NCBI RefSeq assembly: GCF_041200175.1
Contig: NZ_CP165727.1
Coordinates: 4,777,501 to 4,841,500 of the forward strand
Length of the DNA: 64,000 nucleotides
Direction of reading: 5' to 3'
Origin: Streptomyces sp. R33
GTDB taxonomy: Bacteria; Actinomycetota; Actinomycetes; Streptomycetales; Streptomycetaceae
Under the pieces are notes generated by a model. The model was not told where the DNA came from and made no database searches. It was given only the letters and a program-made list of their open reading frames with translations. Shown here piece after piece: positions 35,987-43,051 of the stretch. The translations under genes were made by a program, and so were the position numbers. The number at the start of each line of letters is the position of its first letter. Position 1 is the stretch's first letter.

Positions 35987-36085
35987 GTGCTACCGAAGGG
36001 TAGTAAAGCCAGGTCCCGCACGCCAGAATCCGGGGGCACCCAGCCGTGGCTGGGAATCCATCACCGGGTCGGCAAAGGGGCGGAC

Positions 36086-36973
36086 ATGGCACTGGATCGT
36101 CGGGCATTTCTGGTCGGGGCGATGGCGGCGGGCGCGGCCGCGGGCCTCGGAGCGGCGGCCCCTGCCTCCGCCCGCACGCTCGGCACCCGCGCGGCCCTCG
36201 GCACGCAGGACTGGATGGCCGGACTCGGCGACTCCACGGCCCTGCAGCGCATGACCATCCCCGGCACGCACGACTCCGGCGCCACCAAGGGCGGGCTCTA
36301 CGTCGCCTGCCAGAACACCTCGATCGCCCAGCAGCTCGACTCCGGGATCCGCTTCCTCGACGTCCGCTGCCGCGTCACGGGCGGCTCGTTCGCCATCCAC
36401 CACGCGGCCTTCTTCCAGGATCTGATGTTCGGCGACGTCCTCGTCGCCTGCGCGAACTTCCTTGCCGCGCACCCCTCCGAGACCCTGCTGATGCGGCTCA
36501 AGCAGGAGTACTCCGAGGACAGCGACGCCACCTTCCGCGCCGTCTTCGACGACTACCTCGACCACCGCGGCTGGCGCCCGCTCTTCCGCATCGCCGACAG
36601 CCTGCCCACCCTCGGCCAGGCCCGCGGCAAGGTCGTGCTCCTCGCCGACAACGGCGGCCTGCCCGGACTGCGCTACGGCGACGGCAACCTCTTCGACATC
36701 CAGGACGACTACAACACCGAGCCCTTCGCCAAACGCGGCCGGATCGAGAACCACTTCCGCAAGGCCGTCCAGCAGCCCGGCAAGCTGTTCGTGAACTACG
36801 TCAGCACCGCCGCCTACATGCCGCCGCGCTGGAACTCCGACCGGCTCAACCCGCAGGTGCACGCCTTCGTCGACGGCGGGGAGCTGGCCGGCGGGACCGG
36901 GCTGGGGATCGTCCCGATGGACTTCCCGAACACCCGGTCAGGCCTGGTCGCCTCCCTGATCCGGCACAACTGA
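36086..36973 (+). CDS. Tat-exported phosphatidylinositol-specific phospholipase C
   Basis: 295 residues. A twin-arginine signal (LDRRAFLVGAMAAGAAAG, about 3-20) ends near ASA at 30. The PI-PLC X domain has both catalytic histidine segments, IPGTHDSGA (His about 62) and FAIHHAAF (about 106). Further family segments are RFLDVRCR and LLMRLKQEY. It cleaves phosphatidylinositol-type lipids or glycans outside the cell. The length is normal for bacterial PI-PLC. ATG at 36086 directly precedes the Tat motif. Confidence 0.92.
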   Translation: MALDRRAFLVGAMAAGAAAGLGAAAPASARTLGTRAALGTQDWMAGLGDSTALQRMTIPGTHDSGATKGGLYVACQNTSIAQQLDSGIRFLDVRCRVTGGSFAIHHAAFFQDLMFGDVLVACANFLAAHPSETLLMRLKQEYSEDSDATFRAVFDDYLDHRGWRPLFRIADSLPTLGQARGKVVLLADNGGLPGLRYGDGNLFDIQDDYNTEPFAKRGRIENHFRKAVQQPGKLFVNYVSTAAYMPPRWNSDRLNPQVHAFVDGGELAGGTGLGIVPMDFPNTRSGLVASLIRHN

Positions 36974-37027
36974 GCCCGGTACCCGGCCGGGACGGCCCCC
37001 GGCAGGGCCGCCGCGGGCCGGCCCCGG

Positions 37028-38461
37028 TCAGGCGGCCGGGTCCGGCCGGTCGGCCGGCGGCGGGGTCGGGGCCCCCGGGATGCGCAGGAGGGCCTCCGTG
37101 CCCGGGCCGCCGTCCGCGGGGGCGCGCAGCTCGGCGCTGCCGCCCGCGCGCTGCGCCGTACGGGCCACGATCGACAGCCCGAGTCCGCTGCCCGGCAGGG
37201 CCCGGGCCGACGGGGACCGCCAGAACCGCTCGAACACGTGCGGGAGGTCCTCGGCCGGGACACCGGGACCGTGGTCGCGTACGGTCAGCTCGCCCGCCCG
37301 CAGCGAGACCTCCACCGAGCCCCCGGGCGGGCTGAACTTCACCGCGTTGTCGAGGACGTTGACGACCGCCCGCTCCAGCGCCGCCGCCTCGCCCCGCACG
37401 TACCAGGGCTCCAGATCGGACGTGAAGTCCAGCTCGGGGCCGCGCAGCCGGGCCCGGGACAGCGCGGTCCGCACGATCTCCTGCAGCGCCACCACCTCCA
37501 GCCTGGCGGGCGGGGCCGCGTCCGGACGGGACAGTTCCTGGAGGTCGCCGATCAGCGCGGCCAGCTCCGTCATCTGCGCCTTGACCGAGGCCAGCAGCTC
37601 CCTGCGGTCCTCGGGCGGGATGGCCCGGCCGGTCTCCTCGCTGCGCGCGAGCAGCTCGATGTTGGTCCGCAGCGAGGTCAGCGGCGTGCGCAGCTCGTGA
37701 CCGGCGTCCGCGATCAGCTGGGCCTGCCGCTCCTGGGAGGAGGCGAGCGCCGCCGTCATGGAGTTGAAGGAGCGCGACAGGCGGGCGATCTCGTCGTCGC
37801 CGTCGTGCGGGATCTGCACGGTGAGGTCCTCGGTCCGGGCGATGTGCTCGACGGCGCCCGTGAGTTCGTCGACCGGCCGCAGCCCCGTACGGGCCACCCA
37901 CAGGCCGGCCGCGCCCGCGCCGACGACACCGACCCCGCAGACGAAGAGCAGCACCCAGGCCAGCGTGGACAGCGGCTTCTCGATGTCGGCGAGCGGTTTG
38001 GCGACCGAGATGGCGACGCTGCCGCCCACCGGGCCGGTGACGTTCACCGGCTGGGTGTAGACCCGTACGGGCGTGCCGTCCGTGGTGTGGCCGTCGTACA
38101 GCACCGGGCCGCGCTCGCCCCGGGCGACCTCGAGGTCGTACCCCGTCACCGGGAGGGTGTTCTTGCCGTCCACCCAGCAGCGCCCGCCCGTGGGCAGCAC
38201 GATCTGCACCTGCGCGCTCAGGTTGTTCACGATCGCGCCGGGCACCTGCTCCCGGCAGCCGAGCTGGGGCAGCGTCTGATTGGCCTGGGCGCTCGCGTTG
38301 GTGGAGCGCAGCGAACTGTCCAGCTGGCCCTTCAGCTGCGTACGCACCATGAACCAGCTGACGACGGCGACGGCAGCGACGGCGACCGCCACCGCGACCG
38401 TGACCAGAAGTGCGAGCCGAGAGCGCAGCGGCAGCGCACGGAACCGGGCGACCGGGCTCAC
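37028..38461 (-). CDS. cssS: Sensor histidine kinase (CssS/MprB-like)
   Basis: 477 residues. Helix 1 (about 15-36), a roughly 120-residue extracytoplasmic sensor with two Cys (LPQLGCREQ and GGRCWVDG), helix 2 (about 163-185), HAMP, then HisKA with DAGHELRTPLTSLRTN (H-box) and HATPase with NVLDNAVKFSPPG (N-box), RDHGPGVP (G1) and GSGLGLSIV (G2). The ATG overlaps the regulator stop as ATGA. Position beside an HtrA-like protease matches MprAB-PepD of mycobacteria and the secretion-stress system CssRS of Streptomyces (recalled as SCO4155/4156). It probably senses misfolded secreted protein. Confidence 0.85.
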   Translation of the reverse strand: MSPVARFRALPLRSRLALLVTVAVAVAVAAVAVVSWFMVRTQLKGQLDSSLRSTNASAQANQTLPQLGCREQVPGAIVNNLSAQVQIVLPTGGRCWVDGKNTLPVTGYDLEVARGERGPVLYDGHTTDGTPVRVYTQPVNVTGPVGGSVAISVAKPLADIEKPLSTLAWVLLFVCGVGVVGAGAAGLWVARTGLRPVDELTGAVEHIARTEDLTVQIPHDGDDEIARLSRSFNSMTAALASSQERQAQLIADAGHELRTPLTSLRTNIELLARSEETGRAIPPEDRRELLASVKAQMTELAALIGDLQELSRPDAAPPARLEVVALQEIVRTALSRARLRGPELDFTSDLEPWYVRGEAAALERAVVNVLDNAVKFSPPGGSVEVSLRAGELTVRDHGPGVPAEDLPHVFERFWRSPSARALPGSGLGLSIVARTAQRAGGSAELRAPADGGPGTEALLRIPGAPTPPPADRPDPAA

Positions 38462-39210
38462 TCGTGCCCTCCGGAGTCGCCGGCCCCCGCGGCGCGCAGG
38501 ACGTAGCCCACCCCGCGCACGGTGTGCACCAGGCGGGGCTCGCCGCCGGCCTCGGTCTTGCGGCGCAGGTACATCACGTACACGTCCAGGGAGTTGGAAC
38601 TGGGCTCGAAGTCGAAGCCCCAGACGGTCTTGAGGATCTGCTCGCGGGTCAGCACCTGGCGCGGGTGCGCCAGGAACATCTCCAGCAGCGTGAACTCGGT
38701 GCGGGTCAGCTCCACCGGGCGCCCGGAGCGGGTGACCTCGCGGGTGGCGAGGTCCATGCGCAGGTCGCCGAACGCCAGCGTGTCCGTCTCCTCGGCCTCG
38801 ACGCCGCCGGGCCGCGGGGCGGCGTACGCGCTGCGGCGCAGCAGGGCACGGACGCGGGCGAAGAGCTCGTCGAGCTCGAAGGGCTTGACGAGGTAGTCGT
38901 CGGCGCCCGCGTCGAGGCCCGTGACGCGGTCGCCGACGGTGTCGCGGGCGGTGAGCATCAGGATCGGGGTGGTGCTGCCGGCGGCACGCAGCCGGCGGGC
39001 CGCCGTCAGTCCGTCCATACGGGGCATCTGGATGTCGAGGACGATCAGGCCGGGCTCGTACGAGGCCGCCTTGTCGAGGGCGTCGAGCCCGTCGACGGCG
39101 GTCTGCACGGCGTACCCCTCGAAGGCGAGGCTGCGGCGCAGCGCCTCCCGCACGGCGGGCTCGTCGTCGACGACGAGGATGCGGTGCGGGTCGCCTTCGG
39201 CCGGAATCAT
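38458..39210 (-). CDS. cssR: OmpR-family response regulator (CssR/MprA-like)
   Basis: 250 residues. The receiver domain has the acidic pair VVDDE, phospho-acceptor in LIVLDIQMPRMDG and the Lys of VKPF. The winged-helix DNA-binding domain has LTRTEFTLLEMFLAHPRQVLTREQI and SLDVYVMYLRRK, ending RGVGYVLR. It presumably activates the HtrA-like protease gene 51 bp upstream through the 11-bp repeats at 40384-40412, and may be co-transcribed with it. Its partner kinase overlaps by 4 bp. Confidence 0.9.
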   Translation of the reverse strand: MIPAEGDPHRILVVDDEPAVREALRRSLAFEGYAVQTAVDGLDALDKAASYEPGLIVLDIQMPRMDGLTAARRLRAAGSTTPILMLTARDTVGDRVTGLDAGADDYLVKPFELDELFARVRALLRRSAYAAPRPGGVEAEETDTLAFGDLRMDLATREVTRSGRPVELTRTEFTLLEMFLAHPRQVLTREQILKTVWGFDFEPSSNSLDVYVMYLRRKTEAGGEPRLVHTVRGVGYVLRAAGAGDSGGHE

Positions 39211-39261
39211 CTGTGGTCCCCCAGGGGTCGTGGTCGGTCGTACCAGGCTCGCACGGCGGCC

Positions 39262-40368
39262 CTAGGACGAGGTCCCGAAGCCGTCGCCGACGCTGTCACT
39301 GCCACCGGCGCCGCCCTTGCGGAGGGAGGCCAGGTCGGCCTTGATCGTGTTCACCGGGATGGCGAAGCCGAGGCCGACGCTGCCGGCGGTGGAGCTGTCG
39401 CTCGAGGGGGAGTAGATCGCGGAGGGCATGCCCACGATCTCGCCGTTCATGTTGACGAGGGCGCCGCCGGAGTTGCCCGGGTTGAGGGAGGCGTCCGTCT
39501 GGATGGCCTTGTACGAGGTGGTGTTCGACCCGGTGTTCCCGTTGAACTGCTGACCGTCGTACGAGAACGGCCAGCCGCCGCCGTTGCCGCGCTGCCGCTG
39601 GGGTGCCTGCTGCTCGGACTTGGGCACGTTGACCTCGCGGTTCAGGGCCGAGACGATGCCGCTCGTGACCGTGCCGGTGAGGCGGTCGGGGGAGCCGATG
39701 GCGACGACCTGCTCGCCGACCTTGAGGCCGTCGGAGTCGCCGAGCCTGGCCGGCTTGAGGCCGGTCGCGCCCTGGAGCTTGATGAGGGCGAGGTCCTTGT
39801 CGGGGTCGGTGCCGACGGTCTTGGCGGTGTACTTCTTGCCGTCGCTCATCGTCACCTGGATCTCGGTGGCGCCGTCGATCACGTGGTTGTTGGTGACGAT
39901 CTCGCCGTCGGCGGTGACCACGACGCCGGAGCCGGTGCCCTGGCCGGAGCCGGTGCGGGTGTCGATCCGCACGACGGAGGGGCTGACCTGCTCGGCCACT
40001 CCGGAGACCGTGCCGCTGCTGGACTGCGAGACGTTGGTGCCGTTGACGCCGCCGCTGCGGACCTGGCTGCCGAGCAGCTGCTGCACGGCGGCCGCGGTGC
40101 CGCCCCCGACGACGGCGGCGGCCAGCGCCACGGCGGCGAGCAGTGCCACGGGCCGCCGGGCCCGGGCCGCGTGCGCGGGGCCCGCAAGGGGTGCGGGAGC
40201 TGCCGGGGGCTGGGCTGCCGGGGGCTGGTGCGCCTCGTGCCAGCCGGGTGCCGCCGGGGGCGGGTAGGCGGGCGGCGGCGGGTAGGCCCCGCCGAGGGGC
40301 GCGCTCTGGGTCGGGCCGTTCTCCTGCGGGTACTCGCCGTCGCGGCGGAAGCTCTCGGTCATGACCAC
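39262..40368 (-). CDS. HtrA/DegP-like trypsin-type serine protease without PDZ domain
   Basis: 368 residues. A Pro-rich cytoplasmic tail of about 70 residues (PPPPAYPPPAAPG) precedes one membrane helix (VALLAAVALAAAVVGGG) and an extracytoplasmic trypsin-like domain with catalytic NNHVID (His), DKDLALIKL (Asp) and LNPGNSGGALVN (Ser). The protein stops soon after the protease domain, so the usual C-terminal PDZ domain is absent. It degrades or refolds damaged secreted proteins. The start is uncertain between GTG 40368 and ATG 40362. Probably the HtrB-type protease of the CssRS regulon. Confidence 0.88.
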   Translation of the reverse strand: MVMTESFRRDGEYPQENGPTQSAPLGGAYPPPPAYPPPAAPGWHEAHQPPAAQPPAAPAPLAGPAHAARARRPVALLAAVALAAAVVGGGTAAAVQQLLGSQVRSGGVNGTNVSQSSSGTVSGVAEQVSPSVVRIDTRTGSGQGTGSGVVVTADGEIVTNNHVIDGATEIQVTMSDGKKYTAKTVGTDPDKDLALIKLQGATGLKPARLGDSDGLKVGEQVVAIGSPDRLTGTVTSGIVSALNREVNVPKSEQQAPQRQRGNGGGWPFSYDGQQFNGNTGSNTTSYKAIQTDASLNPGNSGGALVNMNGEIVGMPSAIYSPSSDSSTAGSVGLGFAIPVNTIKADLASLRKGGAGGSDSVGDGFGTSS

Positions 40369-40383
40369 GACTCTGTCCGCGGA

Positions 40384-40412
40384 TCATGAGAGCTTCCTGA
40401 GTCCCCCCTGAG
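40384..40412 (-). promoter_or_regulatory. Three 11-bp-spaced direct repeats (likely CssR operator)
   Basis: On the plus strand TCATGAG (40384), TCCTGAG (40395) and CCCTGAG (40406) recur with exact 11-bp period. OmpR-type regulators bind such helical-phase direct repeats. The site lies 16-44 bp upstream of the protease GTG start, inside its promoter, so the neighbouring response regulator is the obvious candidate. Confidence 0.7.
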
Positions 40413-40484
40413 AACCCCGACAGAACCGCGTATGCCCGACATGAGCCGGCCGGCCCGAGCGGTGCGAGGGGTACCTGAAAAGGG

Positions 40485-41507
40485 CTAGTGGCAGCCGCAG
40501 GAGCGGCGGATCACCAGGGCCGACGGGAACTGCTTCAGGCGTTCCCGGCGGGAGCCGGCCACCCGGAGGGCGTCGTCCAGGACCAGATCCACCGCGGCCC
40601 GCGCCATCGCCGGGCGGTCCGAGGCGATCGTCGTCAGCGGCGGGTCCGTCAGGGCCGCCTCCTTGACGTCGTCGAAGCCGGCCACCGCCAGCTCTCCCGG
40701 CACGTCGATGCGCAGTTCCCGCGCCGCGCGCAGGACGCCGATCGCCTGGTCGTCCGTGGCGCAGAAGATCGCCGGCGGGCGGTCCGGGCCCGACAGGACC
40801 TCCAGCGCGACCCGGTACGCGTCGTACCGGTTGTACGGCGCCTCGAAGAGGCGGCCTTCCGTCGAGCGGCCCGACTCCTGCATCGCCCGGCGCCAGCCCT
40901 CCACGTGGTCGGCGACGGGGTCGCCGACCGACGGGGTGTTCTCCACCCCGCCGATGCAGGCGACGTACTCGTGCCCGTGCTCGAGCAGGTGCCGGGTGGC
41001 GAGCTGCGCGCCGCCGATGTCGTCCGTGACGACGGCGACGTCGTCGATCGCCTCCGGCCGCTCGTGCAGCAGCACGACCCGCGCGTCCCACGCCTCGATC
41101 TCCGAGGCCGCCCGCTCGCTCATGCCCTGGCTGACCAGGATCAGCCCGGAGACCCGCATCCCGAGGAAGGCACGCAGGTAGTGCACCTCGCGCTCGTCCC
41201 GGTAGTCGGAGTTCCCGACCAGGACCATCTTTCCGCGCTCGGCGGCGGCCTGCTCGACCGCGTGCGCCATCTCCGCGAAGAACGGCTGCCGCGCATCGGG
41301 GACGATCATGCCTATGAGGTCGGTGCGCCGCGACGCCATCGCCTGGGCGACCCGGTCCGGGCGGTAGCCCAGCTCCTTGATCGCGGCGAGTACACGCTCG
41401 CGCGTGGCCGGGGCGACCGGCCGGGGTCCGTTGTTGATGACGTAGCTCACGACGGCGGTAGACGTACCCGCAAGTCGTGCAACGTCATCCCGCGTCACCT
41501 TGGCCAC
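40485..41507 (-). CDS. LacI family transcriptional regulator
   Basis: 340 residues. The DNA-binding head DDVARLAGTSTAVVSYVINNGPRPVAPATRERV (about 6-38) and hinge are followed by a periplasmic-binding-protein-like core (DLIGMIVPDARQPFFAEMA, CATDDQAIGVL, GFDDV). An unusual C terminus ends in RRSCGCH. It probably represses carbon-utilisation genes and responds to a sugar-type effector that cannot be named. It is a stand-alone gene upstream of the protease module. Confidence 0.9.
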   Translation of the reverse strand: MAKVTRDDVARLAGTSTAVVSYVINNGPRPVAPATRERVLAAIKELGYRPDRVAQAMASRRTDLIGMIVPDARQPFFAEMAHAVEQAAAERGKMVLVGNSDYRDEREVHYLRAFLGMRVSGLILVSQGMSERAASEIEAWDARVVLLHERPEAIDDVAVVTDDIGGAQLATRHLLEHGHEYVACIGGVENTPSVGDPVADHVEGWRRAMQESGRSTEGRLFEAPYNRYDAYRVALEVLSGPDRPPAIFCATDDQAIGVLRAARELRIDVPGELAVAGFDDVKEAALTDPPLTTIASDRPAMARAAVDLVLDDALRVAGSRRERLKQFPSALVIRRSCGCH

Positions 41508-41531
41508 GCTCGGGAGTCTACGCGGGGTGAC

Positions 41532-42335
41532 CTACCTCTGGGCAGGCCGTCCTGCCGACTGGACGATCACAGGAGGTTCCTCCATACGGGGGACGCCGGT
41601 CGCCGCCTGGGCCGCTGCCTTGGCCGCGGCCTGGGCAGCCGCCTCCGCGGCCGCCCGCTCGACCTTCTCCGGCGTGACGAAGCGGTAGCCGACGTTGCGG
41701 ACCGTCCCGATCAGCGACTCGTGCTCGGGGCCGAGCTTCGCGCGCAGCCGCCGTACGTGGACGTCCACCGTCCGGGTGCCGCCGAAGTAGTCGTACCCCC
41801 AGACCTCCTGGAGCAGCTGGGCCCGCGTGAAGACCCGGCCCGGGTGCTGCGCGAGGTACTTGAGGAGCTCGAACTCCTTGAAGGTGAGGTCGAGGACCCG
41901 GCCCTTCAGCTTCGCCGAGTACGTCGCCTCGTCGACCGACAGGTCGCCGTTGCGGATCTCCATCGGGGAGTCGTCGGAGCCCAGCTGCTGGCGGCCGGTG
42001 GCGAGGCGCAGCCGCGCCTCGACCTCGGCCGGGCCCGCGGTGTCGAGGAGGACGTCGTCGATGCCCCAGTCGGCGGTGACGGCGGCGAGGCCGCCCTCGG
42101 TGACGACGAGGATCAGCGGACAGCCGGGGCCGGTGGAGCGGAGCAGCTGGCACAGCGAGCGCACCTGCGGCAGATCGCGGCGGCCGTCGACGAGGATGAC
42201 GTCCGCGCCGGGGGTGTCCACGAGCGCGGGGCCCTCCGCGGGGGCCACCCGGACGTTGTGCAGCAGCAGGCCGAGGGCGGGCAGCACCTCGGTGGACGGC
42301 TGCAGGGCATTGGTCAGCAGCAGGAGTGAGCTCAT
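41532..42335 (-). CDS. glnR: Global nitrogen regulator GlnR
   Basis: 267 residues. The N terminus SSLLLLTNALQPSTEVLPAL and receiver-like domain with Asp50 (ADVILVD) match actinomycete GlnR, an atypical OmpR-family regulator that works as a homodimer without a partner kinase. The winged-helix domain covers about 130-225 (LKGRVLDLTFKEFELLKYLAQ, TVDVHVRRLRAKLGPEHESL). An Ala-rich C-terminal tail (EAAAQAAAKAAAQAATG) follows. It controls glutamine synthetase and ammonium-uptake genes elsewhere. ATG at 42335 with AGGTGG about 6 nt upstream. No kinase gene is adjacent, as expected. Confidence 0.92.
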   Translation of the reverse strand: MSSLLLLTNALQPSTEVLPALGLLLHNVRVAPAEGPALVDTPGADVILVDGRRDLPQVRSLCQLLRSTGPGCPLILVVTEGGLAAVTADWGIDDVLLDTAGPAEVEARLRLATGRQQLGSDDSPMEIRNGDLSVDEATYSAKLKGRVLDLTFKEFELLKYLAQHPGRVFTRAQLLQEVWGYDYFGGTRTVDVHVRRLRAKLGPEHESLIGTVRNVGYRFVTPEKVERAAAEAAAQAAAKAAAQAATGVPRMEEPPVIVQSAGRPAQR

Positions 42336-42786
42336 GCCCGACCACCTGCCCAGGTCGGGCGGTTCTGCACGGTTCGCTGGTCCATCACGTCGGTTCCTCC
42401 TCGGTCCCGTCGAGGACTTTCGCGGTACTGCTTCGTACGTGGTGCGTGCGGCGCCTTGCCGGTCCCCGCGCCCTGAGGTCCGGACGGACGCCACTGTTCT
42501 CGGTCCGTTCAACGTGCTGAAAGCACAAAAGGACCCGGGGGCAACGTTGCCCGGATCCTCTCGCCAGCAGAATAGCCCACCCGCCGGTGCGGGGCCGAGG
42601 CTTCGGCACCGCCTCTGCTGTGGTTCCTGCCACCCTTACGCCCAGCTTATGCCCCGGTTTCACCGGATCGATGGACGTACGGCGGGCCGCCCGGGCGCAC
42701 GCCGGGCGCGCGGAGGCACACCGGATCAGCGCTCCGGAGGGTTCATGATGGAGGCCGACGGTAGAGAGCCGACGATAGGAGCTGCA
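42336..42786. other. 451-bp intergenic region between glnR and moaD-like gene
   Basis: No convincing gene is seen. It carries both divergent promoters, a strong palindrome (42539-42552) and a weaker hairpin (CGGTGC ... GCACCG, about 42584-42611). A GAAAC half-site is visible near 42657 on the minus strand, but without the paired a-site needed for a GlnR box. The long leader on glnR may be regulatory. Confidence 0.5.
42539..42552. repeat. Perfect GGGCAAC/GTTGCCC palindrome
   Basis: GGGCAACGTTGCCC is a perfect 14-bp palindrome; flanking GGACCCGG and CCGGATCC extend the pairing with one bulge. It lies about 210 bp upstream of glnR and could be an operator or transcription-attenuating hairpin. 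Confidence 0.5.
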
Positions 42787-43041
42787 GTGGCAACCGGAAC
42801 CATCCGCTACTGGGCGGCGGCCAAGGCCGCGGCCAAGACGGCGGAGGAGCCGTACTCGGCGCAGACACTGGCCGAGGCGCTCGACGCCGTGCGGGAGCGC
42901 CACCCCGGGGAGCTGACCCGGGTCCTGCAGCGCTGCTCCTTCCTCGTGAACGAAGAGCCCGTGGGCAAGCGCCCGCACGATGCCGTTCCGCTGACCGAGG
43001 GGGGCACCGTCGAGGTGCTCCCGCCGTTCGCGGGCGGGTGA
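42787..43041 (+). CDS. MoaD/ThiS family sulfur-carrier protein
   Basis: 84 residues with the ubiquitin-like MoaD/ThiS fold: TIRYWAAAKAAAKTAEEPY at the start, NEEPVGKRPHDAVPLTEGGTVEVLPPFAGG at the end. The C-terminal Gly-Gly is the site that carries thiocarboxylate for molybdopterin or thiazole synthesis. Which pathway it serves cannot be told; no moa or thi genes are adjacent. GTG at 42787 is chosen because GGAG lies 5 nt upstream; ATG codons at 42745/42748 are alternatives. Confidence 0.85.
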   Translation: MATGTIRYWAAAKAAAKTAEEPYSAQTLAEALDAVRERHPGELTRVLQRCSFLVNEEPVGKRPHDAVPLTEGGTVEVLPPFAGG

Positions 43042-43051
43042 GCGGAAACCG

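Noticed and set aside
42640..42670. A GlnR box upstream of glnR
   Set aside because: One GAAAC half-site is visible, but the GTNAC half-site at the required spacing is missing.
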